Source: Nonomuraea rubra (GTDB lineage Bacteria; Actinomycetota; Actinomycetes; Streptosporangiales; Streptosporangiaceae). From it: DNA of 64,000 bases. Every line of letters starts with the position of its first letter. Position 1 is the stretch's first letter. The position numbers were made by a program, and so were the translations under genes. The stretch is from the NCBI RefSeq assembly GCF_014207985.1, contig NZ_JACHMI010000001.1, positions 7,237,001-7,301,000 of the forward strand, in the 5' to 3' direction. Under the pieces are notes generated by a model that had not been told where the DNA came from, did no database searches, and was given only the letters and a program-made list of their open reading frames with translations. Positions 34,801 through 43,383 of the stretch are shown here, in pieces.

Positions 34801-35040
34801 CTCGGCGCGGCGTCCGCCTGCCGGGACTCGGTGGGCGCTCCGCTACCGCGCGCCGAACGCGGCGACGTCGATCGGATCACCGCCACGATCCGGGCCGCCA
34901 TCGGCGAACAAGCGTTCACCGCCGGGTTCGCCCGAGGCCTCACGCTCAACCCCGCCGAAATCTATGGGCAGACCAACGGCGTCGCAGGCGAGGCGCAATC
35001 CGTGACGGGCCCATGTTCCTGCGCAGGTCACGCACACTGA
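31816..35040 (+). CDS. AfsR/SARP-type regulator with NB-ARC ATPase and TPR domains
   Basis: Encodes 1074 residues. Order: OmpR-type winged-helix DNA-binding domain (about 1-95, MRFGVLGSLELRAADGTLAE), bacterial transcriptional activation domain (about 100-250), NB-ARC-type ATPase with P-loop GPGGVGKTRLALEV near residue 293 and LLLVLDNCEHV Walker B, then TPR repeats to the C-terminus. Such SARPs activate secondary-metabolite or developmental genes. The start is a GTG at 31816. An unusual Ser/Asp-rich run SGSDSGSNSDSGSSS sits in the ATPase domain after the first strand. No biosynthetic cluster is adjacent, so its target lies elsewhere. Confidence 0.88.
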   Translation: MRFGVLGSLELRAADGTLAEVREAKVRVLLVALLLSEGRPVATDRLIEILWGDDLPANPSAALHTKVSRLRRVLENSEPGSGRLVETRAPGYALCVDADAVDMGRFAALVGRAAAVTDMVARSAVLAEALALWRGPAFAEFRDLGFVRSPIRRLEELRLAALEARADARLEAGEQADDLALLAGELGDLTARHPLRERLQALHLRALARAGRQHEALQAYHHVRRRLADELGVDPGPELAAAYQELLRPPSAPALPEPRTSLPVPLTGLIGRAGALADVVSRLQSFRLVTLTGPGGVGKTRLALEVMHRLAGTFPDGACLVELAARSGSDSGSNSDSGSSSCDDVAEAALAALGVRDDAKAGPISAPQRLADALRGRRLLLVLDNCEHVIGPTAELAELLLKTDPGLSILTTSRRSLGLAGEVLWHVPPLDEDSAMELFAERAAAAVPGLALDASIAGTVAEVCRRLDGLPLALELAATRLRTLDVRELARRLDDRFAVLSTGHRGAPPQQRTLRVMIDWSWAQLTGTERAVLRRLAVHADGCTLEAAETVCAGDGVEAGQVLEALAGLVDASLVSTAPRYRLLESVTAYGLERLTEAGETAAVRHRHLRYYTAFAERAELHLRGHDQRIWLERLDAEAANLRAALDFALDAGATEHALWLVNAQAWYWFLRGRYTEARLSLGKALAITGGESTNARAKAEVWHSGFVSLTGVRVQVTPVPRETPGDPAVRALAAWLRGFIQYAPGGDLTDSENAMRQALKEFRALDDRWGIAAALAIRAGQAMLRGNLAEAGDFGGQSLELFRGLGDRWGHLQTVQPLASLAEVKGDYERAERLHGDGLRLAEELGLWPSVADRLIGLGHIALLTGHHARSREFHERARRLAAEQGYVYGELHAELGLALVARREANFELAEQLLRSVQGRYDRLSPASGSALISAELGFTAEQRGNAAAALALHLESLAIARRNGDLRAVALAIEGLAGAHALNGRHEQAAALLGAASACRDSVGAPLPRAERGDVDRITATIRAAIGEQAFTAGFARGLTLNPAEIYGQTNGVAGEAQSVTGPCSCAGHAH

Positions 35041-35306
35041 GGCGGCACCTGCACCGGCGGCGTACAGCGGCACGAACCCACCTGCGCCGTGCAGGAGTGC
35101 CCGCAGGCCCGGCCGAGCCCGGGGAGACGGCCCAGCAGCGGCTCCGCAGTGCACCGCCAACCCTCGGGGTGACCGGAGTATTCGCCGAACATCCAACAGA
35201 TTTGGCTGACCAGCGAAACGCTGACCTGTGACCGGTGGACCAAGCCGGGCAGGCGCCGATGCCCGGGGCATGGACCGCCTTACCTCCTGGCCGACGCGGG
35301 ATGTGT

Positions 35307-35540
35307 TCAGCCGGTGGCCAGGCGCAGCTCTGCGAACTCGGCGCGTGCCGCCTCGGCCGACTCGGGGTAGGCCTGCGACTTTTCGTACCCGGCGAGCGCC
35401 CGGTAGATGCTGGCCGGCGAAGGGTTGCCGCCCTTGCGTTTCCCGGTGGGGATGATCAGGTCCTTACGGATGTCGTGGACACGTTCCCCGGCGGCTCTGC
35501 GGCGCAGCACGGTGTGCAGCATGTCGTCCGTGATCACCAC
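35307..35540 (-). CDS. Small helix-turn-helix protein, resolvase-HTH-like
   Basis: Encodes 77 residues from GTG 35540, which follows GGAGGG closely. The sequence VHDIRKDLIIPTGKRKGGNP then SPASIYRALAGYEKSQAYPE has the shape of a helix-turn-helix that tests an extended basic stretch, as in small DNA-binding proteins from actinomycete mobile or accessory regions. No family is firmly recognised. It stands alone in a region rich in mobile-element scars. Confidence 0.55.
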   Translation of the reverse strand: MVITDDMLHTVLRRRAAGERVHDIRKDLIIPTGKRKGGNPSPASIYRALAGYEKSQAYPESAEAARAEFAELRLATG

Positions 35541-35919
35541 GCCCTCCGGTGATCTTCTCCGGGAATCGAGCGTTTCTGAGAGTCAAGTCCTGACGTGACC
35601 AATGCGGCGGGATGACCGCTGACCGATGACAGACGACGGGCGGCGTGCGAACGGGGTAGCGGCGATATGCGTCCGCACCACCCGCCGCCTCGTCAGCCGA
35701 CGGTACTGAGCAGGTGCGCGTCCCTCTACGCCAGGCTCAGGTGAGACAGATGGGACTGAAGTTTCTTCATAACATGAGCAGGGCGAGAACGAGTATCCAC
35801 CGCAGCGATCATGTAGCCATGACCTCCAGCACAGCACCGGGCCGCGGGGCGGCCGGTCCAAGCGGCTGCGGCTGGTTGGTGGGCGCGCAGCGCTCGAGCG
35901 CGCGAGATGCGGCGTCTCC
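35541..35919. other. Intergenic stretch, no supported gene
   Basis: No start with a ribosome binding site or conserved motif is visible. The missing 5' part of the downstream XRE-type regulator would be expected here but is not recognisable in any frame. Confidence 0.35.
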
Positions 35920-36771
35920 TTGGCAGGTGTGACCGCCATGACGGCGTCCATGCAGTGTCCCGTGGAAGGGGGTTGGGGTGAGCGTCACCACGTGCCCGAC
36001 GGCAACCGCCGCACCATCGGCGTCGACGAAGCCATCGCCATGGCCCGCGTCTTCGGCATCCCCCTGGAAGAACTCCCACTCCCACCCGAAAGCGGCGAGG
36101 GACGCGACCTGCACGACCTCACCCGGACCATCACCCGCGAGGGCCGTAACGCCACCCACCAGTACGCCCAGTACCTGCTCGCCTGGGCCCGCCTGCGCCA
36201 CCGCCTGTCCAGCGACGACAGCCGCACCGCTTACGAGGACTTCCTGACCGCACGCAAGATCGACGCCGGCACCGCCCGGCACGCCATCACCTTCTGGCTC
36301 GACCCGACCTCCTGGCAGCACGCCACCACCGCCTACGACACCCTGCACCACACCCTGCAAGCCATGGGCACCGGCCACGACCTGACCCCGCCTACCCAGG
36401 ACATCCGCGAGCGCTCCAGCAGGGTGCCCGACCTCCTGCGACTGCGCGACCTGTTCACCACGAGGATCCCCGGCACCCCGGCCAGGGTGGTCCCGGACCT
36501 CATCTACCACTTCGCCGACCTCCTGGTCCGCACCGGGATGCTCCAGGCCGCCGTCCCGGTCATCGACTCCTACGCCCGCGGCATCCCGCACCCTGCCGAC
36601 GACGTCGTCGCCGAGATCAACCGCCGACTGCAGGAGATCGCCGACCGGAAACCGCACGACCGGATCGACTACCTGGAAAGCCTGGCCGCCCGCATCGGAC
36701 TGCGGCACCAGGGTGTCCCTCGCCATGATCAAAGCGGCGCACCGGAAGAAGGCGCCCCTGCCGGACCATGA
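35920..36771 (+). CDS. XRE-type regulator lacking its first HTH helices
   Basis: Encodes up to 283 residues. GNRRTIGVDEAIAMARVFGI followed by PLEELPLPPES is the last part of an XRE helix-turn-helix domain; the first three helices are missing. The rest is a helical, all-alpha sensor-like region (HQYAQYLLAWARLRHRLSS). ATG 35920, ATG 35938 and GTG 35992 are possible starts. Its 3' end overlaps the integrase remnant in another frame, which suggests that both were trimmed when a mobile element decayed. DNA binding is doubtful. Confidence 0.5.
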   Translation: MAGVTAMTASMQCPVEGGWGERHHVPDGNRRTIGVDEAIAMARVFGIPLEELPLPPESGEGRDLHDLTRTITREGRNATHQYAQYLLAWARLRHRLSSDDSRTAYEDFLTARKIDAGTARHAITFWLDPTSWQHATTAYDTLHHTLQAMGTGHDLTPPTQDIRERSSRVPDLLRLRDLFTTRIPGTPARVVPDLIYHFADLLVRTGMLQAAVPVIDSYARGIPHPADDVVAEINRRLQEIADRKPHDRIDYLESLAARIGLRHQGVPRHDQSGAPEEGAPAGP

Positions 36772-37336
36772 CGAGGTGCGGCGCAAGTTCCAGACTGGCC
36801 AACCGCTGCGGTCGCTGACCTTCGGCGAGCACTGGAGCAGGTGGGTGGAGCGCCGACGGCGGCTCAAGGACGTCTGCAAGTCCACGCCGACCCACTACAT
36901 CACCCACCATGACGTGCACTTCGGCGCAGTCCTCGACGAGGTCCCGCTGGACCGCATCTTCGTGCCCACCATCGAACGGGTCTTCTCCGGCATCGAGGAG
37001 AAGAACGCCGAGATCCTCGCCGCCCGCCGGTCCGACGACCCCGAGATCCGCGCATCGGTACGCGGCAAACGCCCGACCGGGCCGGTGACCAAACACCGCA
37101 TCAAGGCCACGATCAGGAGCGTGCTGGCCGACGCCATGCGCGAACACCTGGTCACCTTCAACGCCGCTGCCCTGGTGAACCTACCCGCGGGATCACCTCC
37201 GCGATGCTGCGGCACTCCAGTCTCGCCATGACCTCCGACCTCTACACCGCCGAACTGCCCGAGGTGGCACACGCGGCGGCGGAGGCCAGCGCCGCTCTGG
37301 TACCCCGCACGGCCTCCCTGAGGGACCTGTCGGCGA
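36725..37336 (+). pseudogene. Tyrosine integrase with its catalytic core deleted
   Basis: The N-terminal part is a phage-type SAM-like core-binding domain (LPDHDEVRRKFQTGQPLRSL, then LDRIFVPTIERVFSGI, up to FNAAALVNLP). It is joined near 37190 to the extreme C-terminus in another frame, MLRHSSLAMTSDLYTAELPE, which follows the HxxR and catalytic Tyr region. The roughly 200 residues with the active-site Arg, Lys and His are gone. It is the scar of an integrative element. The tail frame has no stop and runs on in frame into the SDR gene at 37504. Confidence 0.7.
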
Positions 37337-37434
37337 CCCGCGGTCTCCCCCACAAGAGCCATCCCATCCACCAGAGGAAAAACAGGAGGTCAGGGCCATG
37401 GCAGGCACCTGGTCAGCGGAGTTCAGCCGCGGTA

Positions 37435-37457
37435 TCGGGGGATCGGCGATCCCCCGA
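37435..37457. promoter_or_regulatory. Perfect 23-bp palindrome upstream of an SDR gene
   Basis: TCGGGGGATCG (37435-37445) and CGATCCCCCGA (37447-37457) flank a single central G. It lies 47 bp before the SDR start codon. It is either a repressor operator or an RNA hairpin. No regulator gene is adjacent. Confidence 0.6.
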
Positions 37458-37503
37458 CAACCGCTCTCTGCAACAGCGCCGCCGGACGCGCCACTCTCGA
37501 TAC

Positions 37504-38268
37504 ATGAACATTTCCGGTAACACCGTCTTCATCCCCGGCGCCACCAGCGGCATCGGTCTCGCGCTCGCCCTGGCCCTCCAGTCCAGGGGCAACACCGTCA
37601 TCATCGGCGGCCGCCGTACCGAACTGCTGGAGAAGATCGCCGCCGAGAACCCCGGCATCGACACCGTGCAGATCGACACGACGGACGCGGCGAGCATCGG
37701 CGCCGCCGCCAAGCAGGTGCTGGCCCGGCACCCCGGCCTGAACGTGCTGATCACCATGGCCGGCATCATGCGCGTCGAGGACTGGCGCCGGCCCGAGTCG
37801 TTCCTGGCCTCCGCCGAGGACGTGGTGACGACGAACGTGCTCGGCCCGATCCGGCTCATCGCCGCGTTCGTCGAGCACCTGCAGGCGCAGCCGGACTCCA
37901 CGATCGTCACCGTCTCCTCGGGGCTGGCGTTCGCGCCGCTCAAGGCGACGCCGAGTTACAACGCCTCCAAGGCGGCGATCCACATGCTCAGCGAGTCGAT
38001 CCGGCTGCAGCTCGCCGGCACCAGTGTGAAGGTCGTGGAGCTGGAGCCGCCGTCCGTCCGGACCGCGCTGCTGCCCGGGCAGGAGACGAGCGAGTTCGCG
38101 ATGCCGCTGGAGGAGTTCGTGGCGGAGGCCGTCGCGCTGCTGGAGTCCCGGCCGGACGCGAAGGAGATCCAGGTCGAGCGGGTGAAGTTCCTGCGGTACG
38201 GCGAGGCGCGCGGCGACTACGACCAGGTCGTCGCGACGCTCAACGCCGCCGACCCGCACGGGAAGTAG
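37504..38268 (+). CDS. Short-chain dehydrogenase (DltE-like)
   Basis: Encodes 254 residues. The nucleotide motif is FIPGATSGIGLALALAL; the usual NNAG is replaced by TMAG (LITMAGIMRVEDW); catalytic Ser-Tyr-Lys are in TVSSGLAFAPLKATPSYNAS K. It belongs to the classical SDR group often annotated as DltE-like oxidoreductases. The ATG at 37504 has no clear ribosome binding site. The gene follows directly on an integrase scar and a perfect palindrome, so it may be cargo or a survivor at the insertion site. Confidence 0.85.
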   Translation: MNISGNTVFIPGATSGIGLALALALQSRGNTVIIGGRRTELLEKIAAENPGIDTVQIDTTDAASIGAAAKQVLARHPGLNVLITMAGIMRVEDWRRPESFLASAEDVVTTNVLGPIRLIAAFVEHLQAQPDSTIVTVSSGLAFAPLKATPSYNASKAAIHMLSESIRLQLAGTSVKVVELEPPSVRTALLPGQETSEFAMPLEEFVAEAVALLESRPDAKEIQVERVKFLRYGEARGDYDQVVATLNAADPHGK

Positions 38269-38313
38269 GCCTGCCCGGGTCGAGCGGTGCGGGTGCCCGG
38301 AAACCGCCGAGCG

Positions 38314-39018
38314 TCACATGGGCAGCAGGAACAGGCTCAGCGGCGTGCTGACCACGGTGACCGCGATCGACAGCAGCAGGACGCGCAGCGGGAGCGAGGC
38401 CGTGGCCGGGGTGGCGAGCCGGTCGAGGCGGGCGTCGATGTCCCCGTCGGCCCCGCCCAGCGTGCCCGCGGGGGCGGGCAGCCGGTCGCAGGCGCGGAAG
38501 CGGCGCAACGCCGACGCGAGGCCGGCGCGGCCGTGCAGGCGGGCGGCCCGGTCGTCGGCGCGCATCTCCACCAGCGCCGCCACCCGCCGCCGCATCACCC
38601 GCGCCGCCCGGCTCCACGGGAACGCCCGCTCCAGCACGGTGAACGGCAGCAGCGCCAGGTCGTGCCGTTCCGCGACGTGGGCGCGCTCGTGGGCGAGCAC
38701 GGCGGCCAGTTCGCCGGCGCGCAGCAGGCCGAGCGTGCCGGTGCTGACCACGATCGCCGCCCGCCTGCCCGGCACGCAGTACGCGGCCACCGCGGGATGC
38801 TCGACGACCAGCGCCTCCCGCACCGCCGGGTCCTGCCGGGCCACCAGCCCGAGCAGCATGCGCTGCCGCCGCCGCAGCCCCGCCAGCGCCCGGCAGGTCA
38901 CCGCGAACGCGCCCAGCGTCCACACCGCCAGCCCTGCCCCGAAGGCGATCGCGAGCACGTGCCCCGCCGTCATCCCCGCAGGCAGGCTCCCGCGCGCCGC
39001 GTCGGCGCAGAAGCGGGC
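38314..39018 (-). pseudogene. M56 (BlaR1-like) membrane metallopeptidase, N-terminus deleted
   Basis: The zinc motif is VLAHERAHVAERHDL, in the HExxH position of M56 peptidases, with a following membrane segment near the C-terminus (LRVLLLSIAVTVVSTPLSLF). One membrane helix (GHVLAIAFGAGLAVWTLGAF) precedes it. The first about 100 residues of a normal M56 protein are missing: the frame runs into the inside of an oppositely oriented MFS gene. A product could start at ATG 38973 (219 residues), but it would lack its N-terminal helices. Confidence 0.65.
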
Positions 39019-39840
39019 GAGGCGAGGTTCGACCTGACCGGCGGCGTGCTGCTGGGGCTCGGGGCCGGGCTGGCGCTGTTCGGGATCACGCAGGCGCAGG
39101 TCGCCGGCCTGGCGGCGCCCTCGTGCTGGGGCAGCCTGGTGGTGGCGGTCGTGGCCGTCGCGCTGTTCGGGTGGCGTACGGTACGGGTCGCGCACCCGTT
39201 CGTACCGCCCGCGCTGTTCGCCAACCGGGCCTACCGGAGCGCGGTCGCCGTCGCGTTCCTGGCCATGGTGGTCAACCTCGGCGGGCTGGTGTTCGTGCCG
39301 CTGCTGGTCGTGGACGTCAACGGCCTCACCCCTGGGGCGGGCGCCCTGGTCATGATCCCGGCCGGGATCGCCGTCGCCCTCGTCTCGCCGCTGATCGGCC
39401 GCCTGGCCGACCGCATCGGCACCCGGCCCCTGGTGCTCGCGGGCCTCGCGGTCGTCGGGGTGTTCGCCCTGTTCCTGTCCACCTTCACGGGCGGCGGCTC
39501 GGTGGTCCCGGCGGGGGCGGGGATCTTCGGGTTGAGCGTCGGGTTCATCTTCGTCCTGACGCCGCTGATCAGCGCCGCGGCGGGCGCGCTGCCGGACGGG
39601 CAGGCCGGGGCGGGGATCGGGATCCTTCAGGGAGCGCAGTTCCTAGGCGCCGGCACCGGGCCCGCCCTGTTCGGGGTGCTGGTGACCGCGCGGCAGCAGA
39701 GCGGCGGTGACGCCGTGAACCCCCTGTACGCCGGCCACGCGGGCGCCGCCTACTCGGACGTCTTCCTGGCCATGGCCGCGGTCACCGTCCTGGCGCTGGC
39801 CGTCGCGTTCCGGATGCGGCCCGCGACACAGGGGGCGTGA
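39019..39840 (+). pseudogene. MFS drug exporter (DHA2 type), N-terminal half deleted
   Basis: The frame begins inside a gene at RFDLTGGVLLGLGAGLALF, the conserved mid-protein loop and helix of 14-TMS EmrB/QacA exporters, and runs normally to the stop with LIGRLADRIGTRPLVLAGLA and later helices. The first seven helices are absent, and the DNA immediately before is the 5'-truncated M56 gene on the other strand. One deletion can explain both truncations. Confidence 0.7.
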
Positions 39841-39929
39841 GGCAGACCCCAAGGCGCGCCCGCCCGTCCGTCATGGTGGCGCGCGCCTGTGCGTCATCAC
39901 GCCGCGAGGCGGGCGGGCGCCCGTCGGGG

Positions 39930-40406
39930 TCAGAGGGCCAGCGCGGCCATGAACGCCATGCTGGCGGCCATGCCGGCCGAGCACGCGTCCCTGCCGAGCG
40001 TCGCCCGATCGCCGCTCCGTCCCGGACAGACGCTGATGAGCCGGGCGCAGGTCCAGCCCAGCCCGATGATCAGGGCCACCGAGGCCAGCGACCCGCCTCC
40101 GTGCGAGTGCCCGGACGGGGTGCCGCCGAGCGCCGCCAGCACCAGCAGGACGGACATGATCACGAAGTCCTGGAGGTGGTGACCGATCTCCGCGCGGCGG
40201 GCGGGCGAGCCGCAGATCCAGCCGGCGGCCAGCAGCACGAGCACCCCGGCGGCGAGAAATGGCCCGCCCAGGTGCCCGGCCGCCATGCCGAACGCCATGA
40301 CGACGTGCGGCCACCTCCTGCCGGCCCGCCCTGAGGGCAGCAGGGCCGGGGCGAGCGCCAGCACGCAGCCTGCACCGGCCGCCACCGTGTGCAGCAACGC
40401 TTGCAT
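39930..40406 (-). CDS. Small multi-pass membrane protein (DUF5134-like)
   Basis: Encodes 158 residues from ATG 40406 with four to five membrane helices. PHVVMAFGMAAGHL and HSHGGG give a His/Met-rich character, typical of a family of actinobacterial membrane proteins annotated DUF5134 and often linked with copper or redox genes. The function is unknown. The frame is open further upstream, but those codons look non-coding. The start lacks a good ribosome binding site. Confidence 0.55.
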   Translation of the reverse strand: MQALLHTVAAGAGCVLALAPALLPSGRAGRRWPHVVMAFGMAAGHLGGPFLAAGVLVLLAAGWICGSPARRAEIGHHLQDFVIMSVLLVLAALGGTPSGHSHGGGSLASVALIIGLGWTCARLISVCPGRSGDRATLGRDACSAGMAASMAFMAALAL

Positions 40407-40670
40407 CAGGCGTCCGGGCCGGTTCCGCGAGAGCTCAACGGTGCACTCCTTGCCGTCGACGGTGTCACACCCATGGGACCGGACAGCACGGCACGCTGTG
40501 ACACGAACGAACGTGACCTGGATCCTACCGGCGGCCCCGGACACCGCTCCCGTGCCGCTTCCGCACCACGGCGCCGGCCCGGAGTGCAGGCGCGGCGGCG
40601 GCTCGTGCCTCCCGCGCAGCGCCTGCTCTTCGCCCTCATCGAGGCGGTGAAATGAAAGTTTCATGGCTCG

Positions 40671-40699
40671 TTGACATCGGGAAAGCGCTTTCCTACGGT
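40671..40699 (+). promoter_or_regulatory. Pectate lyase promoter with LacI-type operator in the spacer
   Basis: TTGACA (40671-40676), an exact 17-bp spacer and TACGGT (40694-40699) form a near-consensus promoter. The perfect palindrome GGAAAGCGCTTTCC (40680-40693) fills the spacer, so a bound repressor would block polymerase directly. The same 14-mer lies before the GH5 gene. ATGAAAGTTTCAT (40652-40664) just upstream is a further dyad. Confidence 0.85.
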
Positions 40700-40842
40700 G
40701 TCGCTGTCCGCCGGCACGGACGTGTCCGCTCACCCGGGCGGTGCGTGCGCCGAGGGAGGTCCAGAGCGCTGGAGGGTCGTGGCGGCAGCGACCGTGCGGA
40801 GCAGTACGCCATCCGTTGTTCGAAGGAGCAGGTGAACCAGGA

Positions 40843-42414
40843 ATGAGACGAGCAGTCGCGTCCCGACTCCACGCGGTGCTGGCCGCGGTGGCCACCGCGG
40901 CCGCGGTCGGCGCGGTCGCCGTGGCCCTGCCGGTGACGCAGGCGTCGGCGGCGGCAGGCAGCGCCACCGGCTACGCGACCGGCAACGGCGGGACGACCGG
41001 CGGTGCGGGCGGGCAGACGGTACGGGCCACCACGGGGACCGCGATCCACGCGGCGCTGTGCGGCCGGGCCAGCAGCAGCACCCCGATCACCATCGAGGTC
41101 GAGGGGACCATCAACCACGGCAACACCGCCAAGGTGTCGGGCGAGAGCTGCAACACCGCCGCCGGCGTGATCGAACTCAAGCAGATCAGCAACGTCACGA
41201 TCATCGGGGTCGGCGGCGGGGCCGTCTTCGACCAGCTGGGCATCCACATCCGCGAGGCCAGCAACATCATCATCCGCAACGTGACCGTCCGCAACGTCAA
41301 GAAGTCGGGCTCGCCCACGTCCAACGGCGGTGACGCCATCGGCATGGAGAGCGACGTCCGCAACGTTTGGGTCGATCACGTCACCCTGGAGGCCTCGGGC
41401 GGGGAGTCGGAGGGCTTCGACGGCCTGTTCGACATGAAGGACAACACCCAGTACGTGACCCTGTCCTACAGCATCCTGCGCAACTCCGGCCGGGGCGGGC
41501 TCATCGGATCCAGCGAGAGCGACCTCTCCAACGGTTACGTCACCTTCCACCACAACCTGTACGAGAACCTCGACTCCCGCACACCCCTGCTGCGCGGCGG
41601 CGTCGCGCACATCTACAACAACTCCTACACGAACCTCAACGAATCAGGCATCAACTCCCGCGCCGGGGGCCGCGCCAAGGTGGAGAACAACTACTTCAAG
41701 GACTCCAAGGACGTCCTGGGCACCTTCTACACCAGCGAGCCCGGCTACTGGCAGGTCGCCGGCAACATCTTCGACAACGTGACCTGGTCCGCCCCGGGCA
41801 GCGACAACAACCCGGCCGGGCCCGACCCGCGGTCCAACACCACGGTGAGCGTTCCGTACTCGTACACGCTCGACGGGGCGAGCTGCGTGCCGGACATCGT
41901 CCGGCAGACGGCCGGCGCCAACAAGGGGCTGCAGGAGTCGAACGGCAACTGCACACCGCAGACGCCGACAGCCACTCCCACCGTCACCCCCACCGTCACC
42001 CCCACCGTCACCCCCACCGTGACGCCGACCGTCACCCCCACGCCCGGCGGGCCCAACCTCAGCCTCGGCGCCGGCTCCGACGGCTCCAGCAAGGCCAGCG
42101 GGACGAGCTACGGCAACGTGCGGGACGGCAACCTGAGCACCTACTGGTCGCCGGCGGGCTCGACCGGCGACATCTCGATCAAGTGGGGCTCCGCCACGAC
42201 GGTCTCCAGGGTCGTCATCCGTGAGGCGCCGGGCTCCGAGGGTGGCATCGGCGCCTGGCAGCTCCTCAACGCCGGCACCGGAGCCGTGCTGAAGTCGGGC
42301 ACCGGGGCGGGCACCATCACCTTCACCCCGGCCTCGCTGAGCAAGATCACCTTCAGGATCACCGGCTCGACGGGCACGCCGAAGGTCGCCGAGTTCGAGA
42401 CCTACGCCGGCTAG
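40843..42414 (+). CDS. Secreted pectate lyase (PL1) with C-terminal F5/8-like domain
   Basis: Encodes 523 residues. A signal peptide (about 1-35, SAAA) is followed by a right-handed beta-helix pectate lyase domain (about 38-370) with conserved NVWVDHVTLEASGG, FDGLFDMKDNTQYVTLSYSI and HHNLYENLDSRTPLLRGG, the catalytic Arg region. A Thr-Pro linker of repeated TPTV units (about 374-402) leads to a discoidin-like sugar-binding domain. It cleaves polygalacturonate by beta-elimination with calcium. GAAGGAG precedes the ATG. A 144-bp leader separates it from its repressible promoter. Confidence 0.9.
   Translation: MRRAVASRLHAVLAAVATAAAVGAVAVALPVTQASAAAGSATGYATGNGGTTGGAGGQTVRATTGTAIHAALCGRASSSTPITIEVEGTINHGNTAKVSGESCNTAAGVIELKQISNVTIIGVGGGAVFDQLGIHIREASNIIIRNVTVRNVKKSGSPTSNGGDAIGMESDVRNVWVDHVTLEASGGESEGFDGLFDMKDNTQYVTLSYSILRNSGRGGLIGSSESDLSNGYVTFHHNLYENLDSRTPLLRGGVAHIYNNSYTNLNESGINSRAGGRAKVENNYFKDSKDVLGTFYTSEPGYWQVAGNIFDNVTWSAPGSDNNPAGPDPRSNTTVSVPYSYTLDGASCVPDIVRQTAGANKGLQESNGNCTPQTPTATPTVTPTVTPTVTPTVTPTVTPTPGGPNLSLGAGSDGSSKASGTSYGNVRDGNLSTYWSPAGSTGDISIKWGSATTVSRVVIREAPGSEGGIGAWQLLNAGTGAVLKSGTGAGTITFTPASLSKITFRITGSTGTPKVAEFETYAG
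41968..42045 (+). repeat. Thr-Pro linker repeat in the pectate lyase gene
   Basis: The 12-base unit CCCACCGTCACC is repeated about six times with small changes and encodes TPTV repeats between catalytic and binding domains. Such linkers vary in copy number between strains. Confidence 0.85.
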
Positions 42415-42434
42415 CGCCCGGCTCGTCCTCAGGC

Positions 42435-42477
42435 GCCGGGGCGGGAGGCTGCCAGTCCGGCGGCCTCCCGCCCCGGC
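42435..42477. terminator. Terminator after the pectate lyase
   Basis: GCCGGGGCGGGAGGC (42435-42449) pairs perfectly with GCCTCCCGCCCCGGC (42463-42477) around a 13-base loop, 20 bases after the stop codon. Confidence 0.85.
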
Positions 42478-42479
42478 TC

Positions 42480-42764
42480 CTCGCGAACAAAGCGCCGCCT
42501 CGCCGGCCAACCAGCCAGCCGACGAGTCCGCCCGCCAGCCCACCGACCGCCGGCCCGCCCCCTGACCGGCCCGCCCGTCCGCTGCCCTGTCGGGCTCGCT
42601 GACCCTCTGACCGCCGGCCCGCCAGCCCGCCTGCTGGCCACCGACCCACCGACCCACCGGCGCACCGGCTCGCTGGCCCGCTGCCCCGCCCGCCGACGGG
42701 ACCGTCCGCTGGTCCGGCAGGCCCGGAGCAGAGCCGGGGCCCCGTACGTACGGTCGAGGGGCAG
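42480..42764. other. C-rich low-complexity spacer between converging genes
   Basis: The plus strand is built from many short, imperfect copies of words such as CCACCGACC, CCGGCCCGCC and CAGCCAGCC. No gene is supported; open frames are by-products of this composition. It separates the pectate lyase from the clpP pair. Confidence 0.5.
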
Positions 42765-43382
42765 TCAGCGGGCCGCCGCCGGTGTCCGCTTCCTGGAGGC
42801 GTAGATGTCGTCGACCAGCCCGTACGTCCGGGCCTGCTCCGCCGTGAAGATGCGATCCCGCTCGATGTCCTTCCTGATCTCCAGCACTCCCCTGCCGGTG
42901 TGCCGGGCGAGGATCTCCTCCTGCTGGTCGCGCATCCGCAGGATCTCCCTGGCGTGGATCTCCAGGTCGCTGCCCTGGCCGCGCCCGCCCTCGGTGTGCG
43001 GCTGGTGCAGCAGCACCCGCGCGTGCGGCAGGGCTGCGCGCTTGCCGGGCGTGCCGGCCGCCAGCAGGACCGCCGCCGCCGAGGCCGCCTCGCCGATGCA
43101 GACGGTGTGGATCTCCGGGCGGACGTACTGCATCGTGTCGTAGATGGCCGTCATCGCGGTGAACGACCCGCCCGGCGAGTTGATGTAGAGGCTGATGTCC
43201 TGGTCGGGATCGAGCGACTCCAGCGTCAGGATCTGCGCCATCACGTCGTTGGCGACGGTGTCGTCGATCGGCGCCGCCAGGAACACCACGCGGTCCTCGA
43301 ACAGCTTGTTGTAGGGATTCATCTCCCTCATGCCGTACGAGGTGCGTTCGCTGAACGAGGGCAGCACGTAACGACCGCTCAT
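42765..43382 (-). CDS. clpP: ATP-dependent Clp protease proteolytic subunit (second of the pair)
   Basis: Encodes 205 residues. The catalytic triad is kept: Ser101 in [11 protein letters not shown], His126 in VLLHQPH and an Asp in the ERDRIF segment. [13 protein letters not shown] is the ClpP signature. It assembles with the partner ClpP and a Clp ATPase to degrade proteins. Its start lies one base after the stop of the upstream clpP gene, so the two subunits are co-translated. The pair probably corresponds to the accessory clpP3-clpP4 type of streptomycetes rather than the housekeeping pair, which normally lies beside tig and clpX. Confidence 0.92.
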   Translation of the reverse strand: MSGRYVLPSFSERTSYGMREMNPYNKLFEDRVVFLAAPIDDTVANDVMAQILTLESLDPDQDISLYINSPGGSFTAMTAIYDTMQYVRPEIHTVCIGEAASAAAVLLAAGTPGKRAALPHARVLLHQPHTEGGRGQGSDLEIHAREILRMRDQQEEILARHTGRGVLEIRKDIERDRIFTAEQARTYGLVDDIYASRKRTPAAAR

Positions 43383-43383
43383 G

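Noticed and set aside
35028..35243. Small Cys-rich minus-strand ORF of 71 codons as a peptide natural product
   Set aside because: No ribosome binding site, no modifying enzymes nearby, and the Cys codons follow from GC-rich composition.
42480..42764. Proline/arginine-rich open frames in the C-rich spacer
   Set aside because: They result from short repetitive words; several frames are open at once on both strands and none has a good start.
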